Source of the DNA: Metridium senile
Lineage: Eukaryota; Cnidaria; Anthozoa; Actiniaria; Metridiidae
Length of the DNA: 64,000 bases
Direction: 5' to 3'
Assembly (NCBI GenBank): GCA_949775045.1
Contig: OX459105.1
Coordinates: forward strand, 7,619,240-7,683,239
The position numbers and the translations under genes were made by a program. This document shows, in pieces, positions 38,501-52,685 of this stretch (its first letter is position 1; each line of letters begins with the position of its first letter). The notes below the pieces were generated by a model that was not told where the DNA came from, did no database searches, and saw nothing but the letters and a program-made list of their open reading frames with translations.

Positions 38501-41500
38501 TAAAAAAGGCAGTTTTTTCTAAACAAAATCCCTAGAATTTATCAGACAGCTAAAATATTTCTAGACATTGCTCTCGGGGTCCAAGCGAACAGTTTGAGCC
38601 GAAAAACACATTTTTTTAAACGACTTTTAACACACCCATGCTTTCCTCCAGTGGATTCTGGGTAAAAAAGGCAGTTTTTTCTAAACAAAATCCCTACAAT
38701 TTATCAGACAGCTAAAATATTTCTAGACATTGCTCTCGGCTACCAAGCGATCAGTTTGAGCCGAAAAAAAACATTTTTTTAAACGACTTTTAACACACCC
38801 ATGCTTTCCTCCAGTGGATTCTGGGTAAAAAAGGCAGTTTTTTCTAAACAAAATCCCTAGAATTTATCAGACAGCTAAAATATTTCTAGACATTGCTCTC
38901 GGCTACCAAGCGATCAGTTTGAGCCGACAAAAAAACATTTTTTTAAACGACTTTTAACACACCCATGCTTTCCTCCAGTGGATTCTGGGTAAAAAAGGCA
39001 GTTTTTTCTAAACAAAATCCCTAGAATTTATCAGACAGCTAAAATATTTCTAGACATTGCTCTCGGGGACCAAGCGATCAGTTTGAGCCGAAAAAAACAT
39101 TTTTTTAAACGACTTTTAACACACCCATGCTTTCCTCCAGTGGATTGTGGGTAAATTAAAAAGGCAGTTTTTTCTAAACAAAATCCCTAGAATTTATCAC
39201 ACAGCTAAAATATTTCTAGACATTGCTCTCGGGGACCAAGCGATCAGTTTGAGCCGAAAAAAACATTTTTTTAAACGACTTTTAACACACCCATGCTTTC
39301 CTCCAGTGGATTCTGGGTAAATTAAAAAGGCAGTTTTTTCTAAAAAAAATCCCTACAATTTATCAGACAGCTAAAATATTTCTAGACATTGCTCTCGGGG
39401 ACCAAGCGATCAGTTTGAGCCGAAAAAAACATTTTTTTAAACGACTTTTAACACACCAATGCTTTCCTCCAGTGGATTCTGGGTAAAAAAGGCAGTTTTT
39501 TCTAAACAAAATCCCTACAATTTATCAGACAGCTAAAATATTTCTAGACATTGCTCTCGGGGACCAAGCGATCAGTTTGAGCCGAAAAAAAAACATTTTT
39601 TTAAACGACTTTTAACACACCCATGCTTTCCTCCAGTGGATTCTGGGTAAAAAAGGCAGTTTTTTTCTAAACAAAATCCCTACAATTTATCAGACAGCTA
39701 AAATATTTTAGACATTGCTCTCGGGGACCAAGCGATCAGTTTGAGCCGAAAAACACATTTTTTTAAACGACTTTTAACACACCCATGCTTTCCTCCAGTG
39801 GATTCTGGGTAAAAAAGGCAGTTTTTTCTAAACAAAATCCCTACAATTTATCAGACAGCTAAAATATTTCTAGACATTGCTCTCGGCTACCAAGCGATCA
39901 GTTTGAGCCGAAAAAAAACATTTTTTTTAAACGACTTTTAACACACCCATGCTTTCCTCCAGTGGATTCTGGGTAAAAAAGGCAGTTTTTTCTAAACAAA
40001 ATCCCTAGAATTTATCAGACAGCTAAAATATTTCTAGACATTGCTCTCGGCTACCAAGCGATCAGTTTGAGCCGACAAAAAAACATTTTTTTAAACGACT
40101 TTTAACACACCCATGCTTTCCTCCAGTGGATTCTGGGTAAAAAAGGCAGTTTTTTCTAAACAAAATCCCTAGAATTTATCAGACAGCTAAAATATTTCTA
40201 GACATTGCTCTCGGGGACCAAGCGATCAGTTTGAGCCGAAAAAAACATTTTTTTAAACGACTTTTAACACACCCATGCTTTCCTCCAGTGGATTGTGGGT
40301 AAATTAAAAAGGCAGTTTTTTCTAAACAAAATCCCTAGAATTTATCACACAGCTAAAATATTTCTAGACATTGCTCTCGGGGACCAAGCGATCAGTTTGA
40401 GCCGAAAAAAACATTTTTTTAAACGACTTTTAACACACCCATGCTTTCCTCCAGTGGATTCTGGGTAAATTAAAAAGGCAGTTTTTTCTAAAAAAAATCC
40501 CTACAATTTATCAGACAGCTAAAATATTTCTAGACATTGCTCTCGGGGACCAAGCGATCAGTTTGAGCCGAAAAAAACATTTTTTTAAACGACTTTTAAC
40601 ACACCAATGCTTTCCTCCAGTGGATTCTGGGTAAAAAAGGCAGTTTTTTCTAAACAAAATCCCTACAATTTATCAGACAGCTAAAATATTTCTAGACATT
40701 GCTCTCGGGGACCAAGCGATCAGTTTGAGCCGAAAAAAACATTTTTTTAAACGACTTTTAACACACCCATGCTTTCCTCCAGTGGATTCTGGGTAAAAAA
40801 GGCAGTTTTTTCTAAACAAAATCCCTACAATTTATCAGACAGCTAAAATATTTTAGACATTGCTCTCGGGGACCAAGCGATCAGTTTCAGCCAAAAAAAA
40901 AACATTTTTTTAAATGACTTTTAACACACCCATGCTTTCCTCCAGTGGATTCTGGGTAAAAAAGGCAGTTTTTTCTAAACAAAATTCCTACAATTTATCA
41001 GACAGCTAAAATATTTCTAGACATTGCTCTCGGGGTCCAAGCGAACAGTTTGAGCCGAAAAACACATTTTTTTAAACGACTTTTAACACACCCATGCTTT
41101 CCTCCAGTGGATTCTGGGTAAAAAAGGCAGTTTTTTCTAAACAAAATCCCTACAATTTATCAGACAGCTAAAATATTTCTAGACATTGCTCTCGGCTACC
41201 AAGCGATCAGTTTGAGCCGAAAAAAAACATTTTTTTAAACGACTTTTAACACACCCATGCTTTCCTCCAGTGGATTCTGGGTAAAAAAGGCAGTTTTTTC
41301 TAAACAAAATCCCTACAATTTATCAGACAGCTAAAATATTTCTAGACATTGCTCTCGGGGACCAAGCGAACAGTTTGAGCCGAAAAAAAACATTTTTTTA
41401 AACGACTTTTAACACACCCATGCTTTCCTCCAGTGGATTCTGGGTAAAAAAAGGCAGTTTTTTCTAAACAAAATCCCTACAATTTATCAGACAGCTAAAA

Positions 41501-44035
41501 TATTTCTAGACATTGCTCTCGGGGACCAAGCAATCAGTTTCAGCCGAAAAAAAAACATTTTTTTAAATGACTTTTAACACACCCATGCTTTCCTCCAGTG
41601 GATTCTGGGTAAAAAAGGCAGTTTTTTCTAAACAAAATTCCTACAATTTATCAGACAGCTAAAATATTTCTAGACATTGCTCTCGGGGTCCAAGCGAACA
41701 GTTTGAGCCGAAAAACACATTTTTTTAAACGACTTTTAACACACCCATGCTTTCCTCCAGTGGATTCTGGGTAAAAAAGGCAGTTTTTTCTAAACAAAAT
41801 CCCTACAATTTATCAGACAGCTAAAATATTTCTAGACATTGCTCTCGGCTACCAAGCGATCAGTTTGAGCCGAAAAAAAACATTTTTTTTAAACGACTTT
41901 TAACACACCCATGCTTTCCTCCAGTGGATTCTGGGTAAAAAAGGCAGTTTTTTCTAAACAAAATCCCTAGAATTTATCAGACAGCTAAAATATTTCTAGA
42001 CATTGCTCTCGGCTACCAAGCGATCAGTTTGAGCCGACAAAAAAACATTTTTTTAAACGACTTTTAACACACCCATGCTTTCCTCCAGTGGATTCTGGGT
42101 AAAAAAGGCAGTTTTTTCTAAACAAAATCCCTAGAATTTATCAGACAGCTAAAATATTTCTAGACATTGCTCTCGGGGACCAAGCGATCAGTTTGAGCCG
42201 AAAAAAACATTTTTTTAAACGACTTTTAACACACCCATGCTTTCCTCCAGTGGATTGTGGGTAAATTAAAAAGGCAGTTTTTTCTAAACAAAATCCCTAG
42301 AATTTATCACACAGCTAAAATATTTCTAGACATTGCTCTCGGGGACCAAGCGATCAGTTTGAGCCGAAAAAAACATTTTTTTAAACGACTTTTAACACAC
42401 CCATGCTTTCCTCCAGTGGATTCTGGGTAAATTAAAAAGGCAGTTTTTTCTAAAAAAAATCCCTACAATTTATCAGACAGCTAAAATATTTCTAGACATT
42501 GCTCTCGGGGACCAAGCGATCAGTTTGAGCCGAAAAAAACATTTTTTTAAACGACTTTTAACACACCCATGCTTTCCTCCAGTGGATTCTGGGTAAAAAA
42601 GGCAGTTTTTTCTAAACAAAATCCCTACAATTTATCAGACAGCTAAAATATTTTAGACATTGCTCTCGGGGACCAAGCGATCAGTTTCAGCCAAAAAAAA
42701 AACATTTTTTTAAATGACTTTTAACACACCCATGCTTTCCTCCAGTGGATTCTGGGTAAAAAAGGCAGTTTTTTCTAAACAAAATTCCTACAATTTATCA
42801 GACAGCTAAAATATTTCTAGACATTGCTCTCGGGGTCCAAGCGAACAGTTTGAGCCGAAAAACACATTTTTTTAAACGACTTTTAACACACCCATGCTTT
42901 CCTCCAGTGGATTCTGGGTAAAAAAGGCAGTTTTTTCTAAACAAAATCCCTACAATTTATCAGACAGCTAAAATATTTCTAGACATTGCTCTCGGCTACC
43001 AAGCGATCAGTTTGAGCCGAAAAAAAACATTTTTTTAAACGACTTTTAACACACCCATGCTTTCCTCCAGTGGATTCTGGGTAAAAAAGGCAGTTTTTTC
43101 TAAACAAAATCCCTAGAATTTATCAGACAGCTAAAATATTTCTAGACATTGCTCTCGGCTACCTAGCGATCAGTTTGAGCCGAAAAAAACATTTTTTTAA
43201 ACGACTTTTAACACACCCATGCTTTCCTCCAGTGGATTCTGGGTAAAAAAGGCAGTTTTTTCTAAACAAAATCCCTAGAATTTATCAGACAGCTAAAATA
43301 TTTCTAGACATTGCTCTCGGGGTCCAAGCGAACAGTTTGAGCCGAAAAACACATTTTTTTAAACGACTTTTAACACACCCATGCTTTCCTCCAGTGGATT
43401 CTGGGTAAAAAAGGCAGTTTTTTCTAAACAAAATCCCTACAATTTATCAGACAGCTAAAATATTTCTAGACATTGCTCTCGGCTACCAAGCGATCAGTTT
43501 GAGCCGAAAAAAAACATTTTTTTAAACGACTTTTAACACACCCATGCTTTCCTCCAGTGGATTCTGGGTAAAAAAGGCAGTTTTTTCTAAACAAAATCCC
43601 TAGAATTTATCAGACAGCTAAAATATTTCTAGACATTGCTCTCGGCTACCAAGCGATCAGTTTGAGCCGACAAAAAAACATTTTTTTAAACGACTTTTAA
43701 CACACCCATGCTTTCCTCCAGTGGATTCTGGGTAAAAAAGGCAGTTTTTTCTAAACAAAATCCCTAGAATTTATCAGACAGCTAAAATATTTCTAGACAT
43801 TGCTCTCGGGGACCAAGCGATCAGTTTGAGCCGAAAAAAACATTTTTTTAAACGACTTTTAACACACCCATGCTTTCCTCCAGTGGATTGTGGGTAAATT
43901 AAAAAGGCAGTTTTTTCTAAACAAAATCCCTAGAATTTATCACACAGCTAAAATATTTCTAGACATTGCTCTCGGGGACCAAGCGATCAGTTTGAGCCGA
44001 AAAAAACATTTTTTTAAACGACTTTTAACACACCC

Positions 44036-47000
44036 ATGCTTTCCTCCAGTGGATTCTGGGTAAAAAAGGCAGTTTTTTCTAAACAAAATCCCTAGAATTT
44101 ATCAGACAGCTAAAATATTTCTAGACATTGCTCTCGGCTACCAAGCGATCAGTTTGAGCCGACAAAAAAACATTTTTTTAAACGACTTTTAACACACCCA
44201 TGCTTTCCTCCAGTGGATTCTGGGTAAAAAAGGCAGTTTTTTCTAAACAAAATCCCTAGAATTTATCAGACAGCTAAAATATTTCTAGACATTGCTCTCG
44301 GGGACCAAGCGATCAGTTTGAGCCGAAAAAAACATTTTTTTAAACGACTTTTAACACACCCATGCTTTCCTCCAGTGGATTGTGGGTAAATTAAAAAGGC
44401 AGTTTTTTCTAAACAAAATCCCTAGAATTTATCACACAGCTAAAATATTTCTAGACATTGCTCTCGGGGACCAAGCGATCAGTTTGAGCCGAAAAAAACA
44501 TTTTTTTAAACGACTTTTAACACACCCATGCTTTCCTCCAGTGGATTCTGGGTAAATTAAAAAGGCAGTTTTTTCTAAAAAAAATCCCTACAATTTATCA
44601 GACAGCTAAAATATTTCTAGACATTGCTCTCGGGGACCAAGCGATCAGTTTGAGCCGAAAAAAACATTTTTTTAAACGACTTTTAACACACCCATGCTTT
44701 CCTCCAGTGGATTCTGGGTAAAAAAGGCAGTTTTTTCTAAACAAAATCCCTACAATTTATCAGACAGCTAAAATATTTTAGACATTGCTCTCGGGGACCA
44801 AGCGATCAGTTTCAGCCAAAAAAAAAACATTTTTTTAAATGACTTTTAACACACCCATGCTTTCCTCCAGTGGATTCTGGGTAAAAAAGGCAGTTTTTTC
44901 TAAACAAAATTCCTACAATTTATCAGACAGCTAAAATATTTCTAGACATTGCTCTCGGGGTCCAAGCGAACAGTTTGAGCCGAAAAACACATTTTTTTAA
45001 ACGACTTTTAACACACCCATGCTTTCCTCCAGTGGATTCTGGGTAAAAAAGGCAGTTTTTTCTAAACAAAATCCCTACAATTTATCAGACAGCTAAAATA
45101 TTTCTAGACATTGCTCTCGGCTACCAAGCGATCAGTTTGAGCCGAAAAAAAACATTTTTTTAAACGACTTTTAACACACCCATGCTTTCCTCCAGTGGAT
45201 TCTGGGTAAAAAAGGCAGTTTTTTCTAAACAAAATCCCTAGAATTTATCAGACAGCTAAAATATTTCTAGACATTGCTCTCGGCTACCTAGCGATCAGTT
45301 TGAGCCGAAAAAAACATTTTTTTAAACGACTTTTAACACACCCATGCTTTCCTCCAGTGGATTCTGGGTAAAAAAGGCAGTTTTTTCTAAACAAAATCCC
45401 TAGAATTTATCAGACAGCTAAAATATTTCTAGACATTGCTCTCGGGGTCCAAGCGAACAGTTTGAGCCGAAAAACACATTTTTTTAAACGACTTTTAACA
45501 CACCCATGCTTTCCTCCAGTGGATTCTGGGTAAAAAAGGCAGTTTTTTCTAAACAAAATCCCTACAATTTATCAGACAGCTAAAATATTTCTAGACATTG
45601 CTCTCGGCTACCAAGCGATCAGTTTGAGCCGAAAAAAAACATTTTTTTAAACGACTTTTAACACACCCATGCTTTCCTCCAGTGGATTCTGGGTAAAAAA
45701 GGCAGTTTTTTCTAAACAAAATCCCTAGAATTTATCAGACAGCTAAAATATTTCTAGACATTGCTCTCGGCTACCAAGCGATCAGTTTGAGCCGACAAAA
45801 AAACATTTTTTTAAACGACTTTTAACACACCCATGCTTTCCTCCAGTGGATTCTGGGTAAAAAAGGCAGTTTTTTCTAAACAAAATCCCTAGAATTTATC
45901 AGACAGCTAAAATATTTCTAGACATTGCTCTCGGGGACCAAGCGATCAGTTTGAGCCGAAAAAAACATTTTTTTAAACGACTTTTAACACACCCATGCTT
46001 TCCTCCAGTGGATTGTGGGTAAATTAAAAAGGCAGTTTTTTCTAAACAAAATCCCTAGAATTTATCACACAGCTAAAATATTTCTAGACATTGCTCTCGG
46101 GGACCAAGCGATCAGTTTGAGCCGAAAAAAACATTTTTTTAAACGACTTTTAACACACCCATGCTTTCCTCCAGTGGATTCTGGGTAAATTAAAAAGGCA
46201 GTTTTTTCTAAAAAAAATCCCTACAATTTATCAGACAGCTAAAATATTTCTAGACATTGCTCTCGGGGACCAAGCGATCAGTTTGAGCCGAAAAAAACAT
46301 TTTTTTAAACGACTTTTAACACACCAATGCTTTCCTCCAGTGGATTCTGGGTAAAAAAGGCAGTTTTTTCTAAACAAAATCCCTACAATTTATCAGACAG
46401 CTAAAATATTTCTAGACATTGCTCTCGGGGACCAAGCGATCAGTTTGAGCCGAAAAAAAAACATTTTTTTAAACGACTTTTAACACACCCATGCTTTCCT
46501 CCAGTGGATTCTGGGTAAAAAAGGCAGTTTTTTTCTAAACAAAATCCCTACAATTTATCAGACAGCTAAAATATTTTAGACATTGCTCTCGGGGACCAAG
46601 CGATCAGTTTGAGCCGAAAAAAACATTTTTTTAAACGACTTTTAACAAACCCATGCTTTCCTCCAGTGGATTCTGGGTAAAAAAGGCAGTTTTTTCTAAA
46701 CAAAATCCCTACAATTTATCAGACAGCTAAAATATTTCTAGACAGTACTCTCGGGGACCAAGCGATCAGTTTGAGCCGAAAAAAAACATTTTTTTAAACG
46801 ACTTTTAACACACCCATGCTTTCCTCCAGTGGATTCTGGGTAAAAAAGGCAGTTTTTTCTAAACAAAATCCCTACAATTTATCAGACAGCTAAAATATTT
46901 TAGACATTGCTCTCGGGGACCAAGCGATCAGTTTGAGCCGAAAAAAACATTTTTTTAAACGACTTTTAACACACCCATGCTTTCCTCCAGTGGATTCTGG

Positions 47001-49748
47001 GTAAAAAAGGCAGTTTTTTCTAAACAAAATCCCTACAATTTATCAGACAGCTAAAATATTTCTAGACATTGCTCTCGGCTACCAAGCGATCAGTTTGAGC
47101 CGAAAAAAACATTTTTTTAAACGACTTTTAACACACCCATGCTTTCCTCCAGTGGATTCTGGGTAAAAAAGGCAGTTTTTTCTAAACAAAATCCCTAGAA
47201 TTTATCAGACAGCTAAAATATTTCTAGACATTGCTCTCGGCTACCAAGCGATCAGTTTGAGCCGACAAAAAAACATTTTTTTAAACGACTTTTAACACAC
47301 CCATGCTTTCCTCCAGTGGATTCTGGGTAAAAAAGGCAGTTTTTTCTAAACAAAATCCCTAGAATTTATCAGACAGCTAAAATATTTCTAGACATTGCTC
47401 TCGGGGACCAAGCGATCAGTTTGAGCCGAAAAAAACATTTTTTTAAACGACTTTTAACACACCCATGCTTTCCTCCAGTGGATTGTGGGTAAATTAAAAA
47501 GGCAGTTTTTTCTAAACAAAATCCCTAGAATTTATCACACAGCTAAAATATTTCTAGACATTGCTCTCGGGGACCAAGCGATCAGTTTGAGCCGAAAAAA
47601 ACATTTTTTTAAACGACTTTTAACACACCCATGCTTTCCTCCAGTGGATTCTGGGTAAATTAAAAAGGCAGTTTTTTCTAAAAAAAATCCCTACAATTTA
47701 TCAGACAGCTAAAATATTTCTAGACATTGCTCTCGGGGACCAAGCGATCAGTTTGAGCCGAAAAAAAACATTTTTTTAAACGACTTTTAACACACCAATG
47801 CTTTCCTCCAGTGGATTCTGGGTAAAAAAGGCAGTTTTTTCTAAACAAAATCCCTACAATTTATCAGACAGCTAAAATATTTCTAGACATTGCTCTCGGG
47901 GACCAAGCGATCAGTTTGAGCCGAAAAAAAAACATTTTTTTAAACGACTTTTAACACACCCATGCTTTCCTCCAGTGGATTCTGGGTAAAAAAGGCAGTT
48001 TTTTTCTAAACAAAATCCCTACAATTTATCAGACAGCTAAAATATTTTAGACATTGCTCTCGGGGACCAAGCGATCAGTTTGAGCCGAAAAAAACATTTT
48101 TTTAAACGACTTTTAACAAACCCATGCTTTCCTCCAGTGGATTCTGGGTAAAAAAGGCAGTTTTTTCTAAACAAAATCCCTACAATTTATCAGACAGCTA
48201 AAATATTTCTAGACAGTACTCTCGGGGACCAAGCGATCAGTTTGAGCCGAAAAAAAACATTTTTTTAAACGACTTTTAACACACCCATGCTTTCCTCCAG
48301 TGGATTCTGGGTAAAAAAGGCAGTTTTTTCTAAACAAAATCCCTACAATTTATCAGACAGCTAAAATATTTTAGACATTGCTCTCGGGGACCAAGCGATC
48401 AGTTTGAGCCGAAAAAAACATTTTTTTAAACGACTTTTAACACACCCATGCTTTCCTCCAGTGGATTCTGGGTAAAAAAGGCAGTTTTTTCTAAACAAAA
48501 TCGCTAGAATTTATCAGACAGCTAAAATATTTTAGACATTGCTCTCGGGGACCAAGCGATCAGTTTGAGCCGAAAAAAACATTTTTTAAACGACTTTTAA
48601 CACACCCATGCTTTCCTCCAGTGGATTCTGGGTAAAAAAGGCAGTTTTTTCTAAACAAAATCCCTAGAATTTATCAGACAGCTAAAATATTTCTAGACAT
48701 TGCTCTCGGGGACCAAGCGAACAGTTTGAGCCGAAAAAAACATTTTTTTAAACGACTTTTAACACGCCAATGCTTTCGTCCAGTGGATTCTGGGTAAAAA
48801 AGGCAGTTTTTTCTAAACAAAATCCCTAGAATTTATCAGACAGCTAAAATATTTCTAGACATTGCTCTCGGGGACCAAGCGATCAGTTTGAGCCGAAAAA
48901 CACATTTTTTTAAACGACTTTTAACACACCCATGCTTTCCTCCAGTGGATTCTGGGTAAAAAAGGCAGTTTTTTCTAAACAAAATCCCTACAATTTATCA
49001 GACAGCTAAAATATTTCTAGACATTGCTCTCGGGGACCAAGCGATCAGTTTGAGCCGAAAAACACATTTTTTTAAACGACTTTTAACACACCCATGCTTT
49101 CCTCCAGTGGATTCTGGGTAAAAAGGCAGTTTTTTCTAAACAAAATCCCTAGAATTTATCAGACAGCTAAAATATTTCTAGACATTGCTCTCGGCTACCA
49201 AGCGATCAGTTTGAGCCGACAAAAAAACATTTTTTTAAACGACTTTTAACACACCCATGCTTTCCTCCAGTGGATTCTGGGTAAAAAAGGCAGTTTTTTC
49301 TAAACAAAATCCCTAGAATTTATCAGACAGCTAAAATATTTCTAGACATTGCTCTCGGGGACCAAGCGATCAGTTTGAGCCGAAAAAAACATTTTTTTAA
49401 ACGACTTTTAACACACCCATGCTTTCCTCCAGTGGATTGTGGGTAAATTAAAAAGGCAGTTTTTTCTAAACAAAATCCCTAGAATTTATCACACAGCTAA
49501 AATATTTCTAGACATTGCTCTCGGGGACCAAGCGATCAGTTTGAGCCGAAAAAAACATTTTTTTAAACGACTTTTAACACACCCATGCTTTCCTCCAGTG
49601 GATTCTGGGTAAATTAAAAAGGCAGTTTTTTCTAAAAAAAATCCCTACAATTTATCAGACAGCTAAAATATTTCTAGACATTGCTCTCGGGGACCAAGCG
49701 ATCAGTTTGAGCCGAAAAAAACATTTTTTTAAACGACTTTTAACACAC
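44036..49748 (+). repeat. Second copy of the 13.2-18.9 kb block
   Basis: Near-identical to 13175-18886 with the same succession of monomer variants and nearly constant offset (30861-30862 bp). It includes the 9-mer HOR at 45995-47464 and continues into a full 12-mer HOR at 47465-49418. After the copy ends, the array proceeds with truncated HORs of 4 and 5 monomers (49419-50895). Confidence 0.85.
47465..49418 (+). repeat. 12-monomer HOR unit (1954 bp)
   Basis: Bounded by marker monomers whose gattgtggg lies at 47481 and 49435, 1954 bp apart. It carries the same twelve diagnostic monomers as the units at 52686 and 54640, so it is a full copy separated from them by shortened units of 657, 820 and 1790 bp (4, 5 and 11 monomers). 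Confidence 0.85.
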
Positions 49749-52685
49749 CCATGCTTTCCTCCAGTGGATTCTGGGTAAAAAGGCAGTTTTTTCTAAACAA
49801 AATCCCTAGAATTTATCAGACAGCTAAAATATTTCTAGACATTGCTCTCGGCTACCAAGCGATCAGTTTGAGCCGACAAAAAAACATTTTTTTAAACGAC
49901 TTTTAACACACCCATGCTTTCCTCCAGTGGATTCTGGGTAAAAAAGGCAGTTTTTTCTAAACAAAATCCCTAGAATTTATCAGACAGCTAAAATATTTCT
50001 AGACATTGCTCTCGGGGACCAAGCGATCAGTTTGAGCCGAAAAAAACATTTTTTTAAACGACTTTTAACACACCCATGCTTTCCTCCAGTGGATTGTGGG
50101 TAAATTAAAAAGGCAGTTTTTTCTAAACAAAATCCCTAGAATTTATCACACAGCTAAAATATTTCTAGACATTGCTCTCGGGGACCAAGCGATCAGTTTG
50201 AGCCGAAAAAAACATTTTTTTAAACGACTTTTAACACACCCATGCTTTCCTCCAGTGGATTCTGGGTAAATTAAAAAGGCAGTTTTTTCTAAAAAAAATC
50301 CCTACAATTTATCAGACAGCTAAAATATTTCTAGACATTGCTCTCGGGGACCAAGCGATCAGTTTGAGCCGAAAAAAACATTTTTTTAAACGACTTTTAA
50401 CACACCAATGCTTTCCTCCAGTGGATTCTGGGTAAAAAAGGCAGTTTTTTCTAAACAAAATCCCTACAATTTATCAGACAGCTAAAATATTTCTAGACAT
50501 TGCTCTCGGGGACCAAGCGATCAGTTTGAGCCGAAAAAAAAACATTTTTTTAAACGACTTTTAACACACCCATGCTTTCCTCCAGTGGATTCTGGGTAAA
50601 AAAGGCAGTTTTTTTCTAAACAAAATCCCTACAATTTATCAGACAGCTAAAATATTTTAGACATTGCTCTCGGGGACCAAGCGATCAGTTTGAGCCGAAA
50701 AAAACATTTTTTTAAACGACTTTTAACAAACCCATGCTTTCCTCCAGTGGATTCTGGGTAAAAAAGGCAGTTTTTTCTAAACAAAATCCCTAGAATTTAT
50801 CAGACAGCTAAAATATTTCTAGACATTGCTCTCGGGGACCAAGCGATCAGTTTGAGCCGAAAAAAACATTTTTTTAAACGACTTTTAACACACCCATGCT
50901 TTCCTCCAGTGGATTGTGGGTAAATTAAAAAGGCAGTTTTTTCTAAACAAAATCCCTAGAATTTATCACACAGCTAAAATATTTCTAGACATTGCTCTCG
51001 GGGACCAAGCGATCAGTTTGAGCCGAAAAAAACATTTTTTTAAACGACTTTTAACACACCCATGCTTTCCTCCAGTGGATTCTGGGTAAATTAAAAAGGC
51101 AGTTTTTTCTAAAAAAAATCCCTACAATTTATCAGACAGCTAAAATATTTCTAGACATTGCTCTCGGGGACCAAGCGATCAGTTTGAGCCGAAAAAAACA
51201 TTTTTTTAAACGACTTTTAACACACCAATGCTTTCCTCCAGTGGATTCTGGGTAAAAAAGGCAGTTTTTTCTAAACAAAATCCCTACAATTTATCAGACA
51301 GCTAAAATATTTCTAGACATTGCTCTCGGGGACCAAGCGATCAGTTTGAGCCGAAAAAAAAACATTTTTTTAAACGACTTTTAACACACCCATGCTTTCC
51401 TCCAGTGGATTCTGGGTAAAAAAGGCAGTTTTTTTCTAAACAAAATCCCTACAATTTATCAGACAGCTAAAATATTTTAGACATTGCTCTCGGGGACCAA
51501 GCGATCAGTTTGAGCCGAAAAAAACATTTTTTTAAACGACTTTTAACAAACCCATGCTTTCCTCCAGTGGATTCTGGGTAAAAAAGGCAGTTTTTTCTAA
51601 ACAAAATCCCTACAATTTATCAGACAGCTAAAATATTTCTAGACAGTACTCTCGGGGACCAAGCGATCAGTTTGAGCCGAAAAAAAACATTTTTTTAAAC
51701 GACTTTTAACACACCCATGCTTTCCTCCAGTGGATTCTGGGTAAAAAAGGCAGTTTTTTCTAAACAAAATCCCTACAATTTATCAGACAGCTAAAATATT
51801 TTAGACATTGCTCTCGGGGACCAAGCGATCAGTTTGAGCCGAAAAAAACATTTTTTTAAACGACTTTTAACACACCCATGCTTTCCTCCAGTGGATTCTG
51901 GGTAAAAAAGGCAGTTTTTTCTAAACAAAATCGCTAGAATTTATCAGACAGCTAAAATATTTTAGACATTGCTCTCGGGGACCAAGCGATCAGTTTGAGC
52001 CGAAAAAAACATTTTTTAAACGACTTTTAACACACCCATGCTTTCCTCCAGTGGATTCTGGGTAAAAAAGGCAGTTTTTTCTAAACAAAATCCCTAGAAT
52101 TTATCAGACAGCTAAAATATTTCTAGACATTGCTCTCGGGGACCAAGCGAACAGTTTGAGCCGAAAAAAACATTTTTTTAAACGACTTTTAACACGCCAA
52201 TGCTTTCGTCCAGTGGATTCTGGGTAAAAAAGGCAGTTTTTTCTAAACAAAATCCCTAGAATTTATCAGACAGCTAAAATATTTCTAGACATTGCTCTCG
52301 GGGACCAAGCGATCAGTTTGAGCCGAAAAACACATTTTTTTAAACGACTTTTAACACACCCATGCTTTCCTCCAGTGGATTCTGGGTAAAAAAGGCAGTT
52401 TTTTCTAAACAAAATCCCTACAATTTATCAGACAGCTAAAATATTTCTAGACATTGCTCTCGGGGACCAAGCGATCAGTTTGAGCCGAAAAACACATTTT
52501 TTTAAACGACTTTTAACACACCCATGCTTTCCTCCAGTGGATTCTGGGTAAAAAAGGCAGTTTTTTCTAAACAAAATCCCTAGAATTTATCAGACAGCTA
52601 AAATATTTCTAGACATTGCTCTCGGGGACCAAGCGATCAGTTTGAGCCGAAAAAAACATTTTTTTAAACGACTTTTAACACACCC

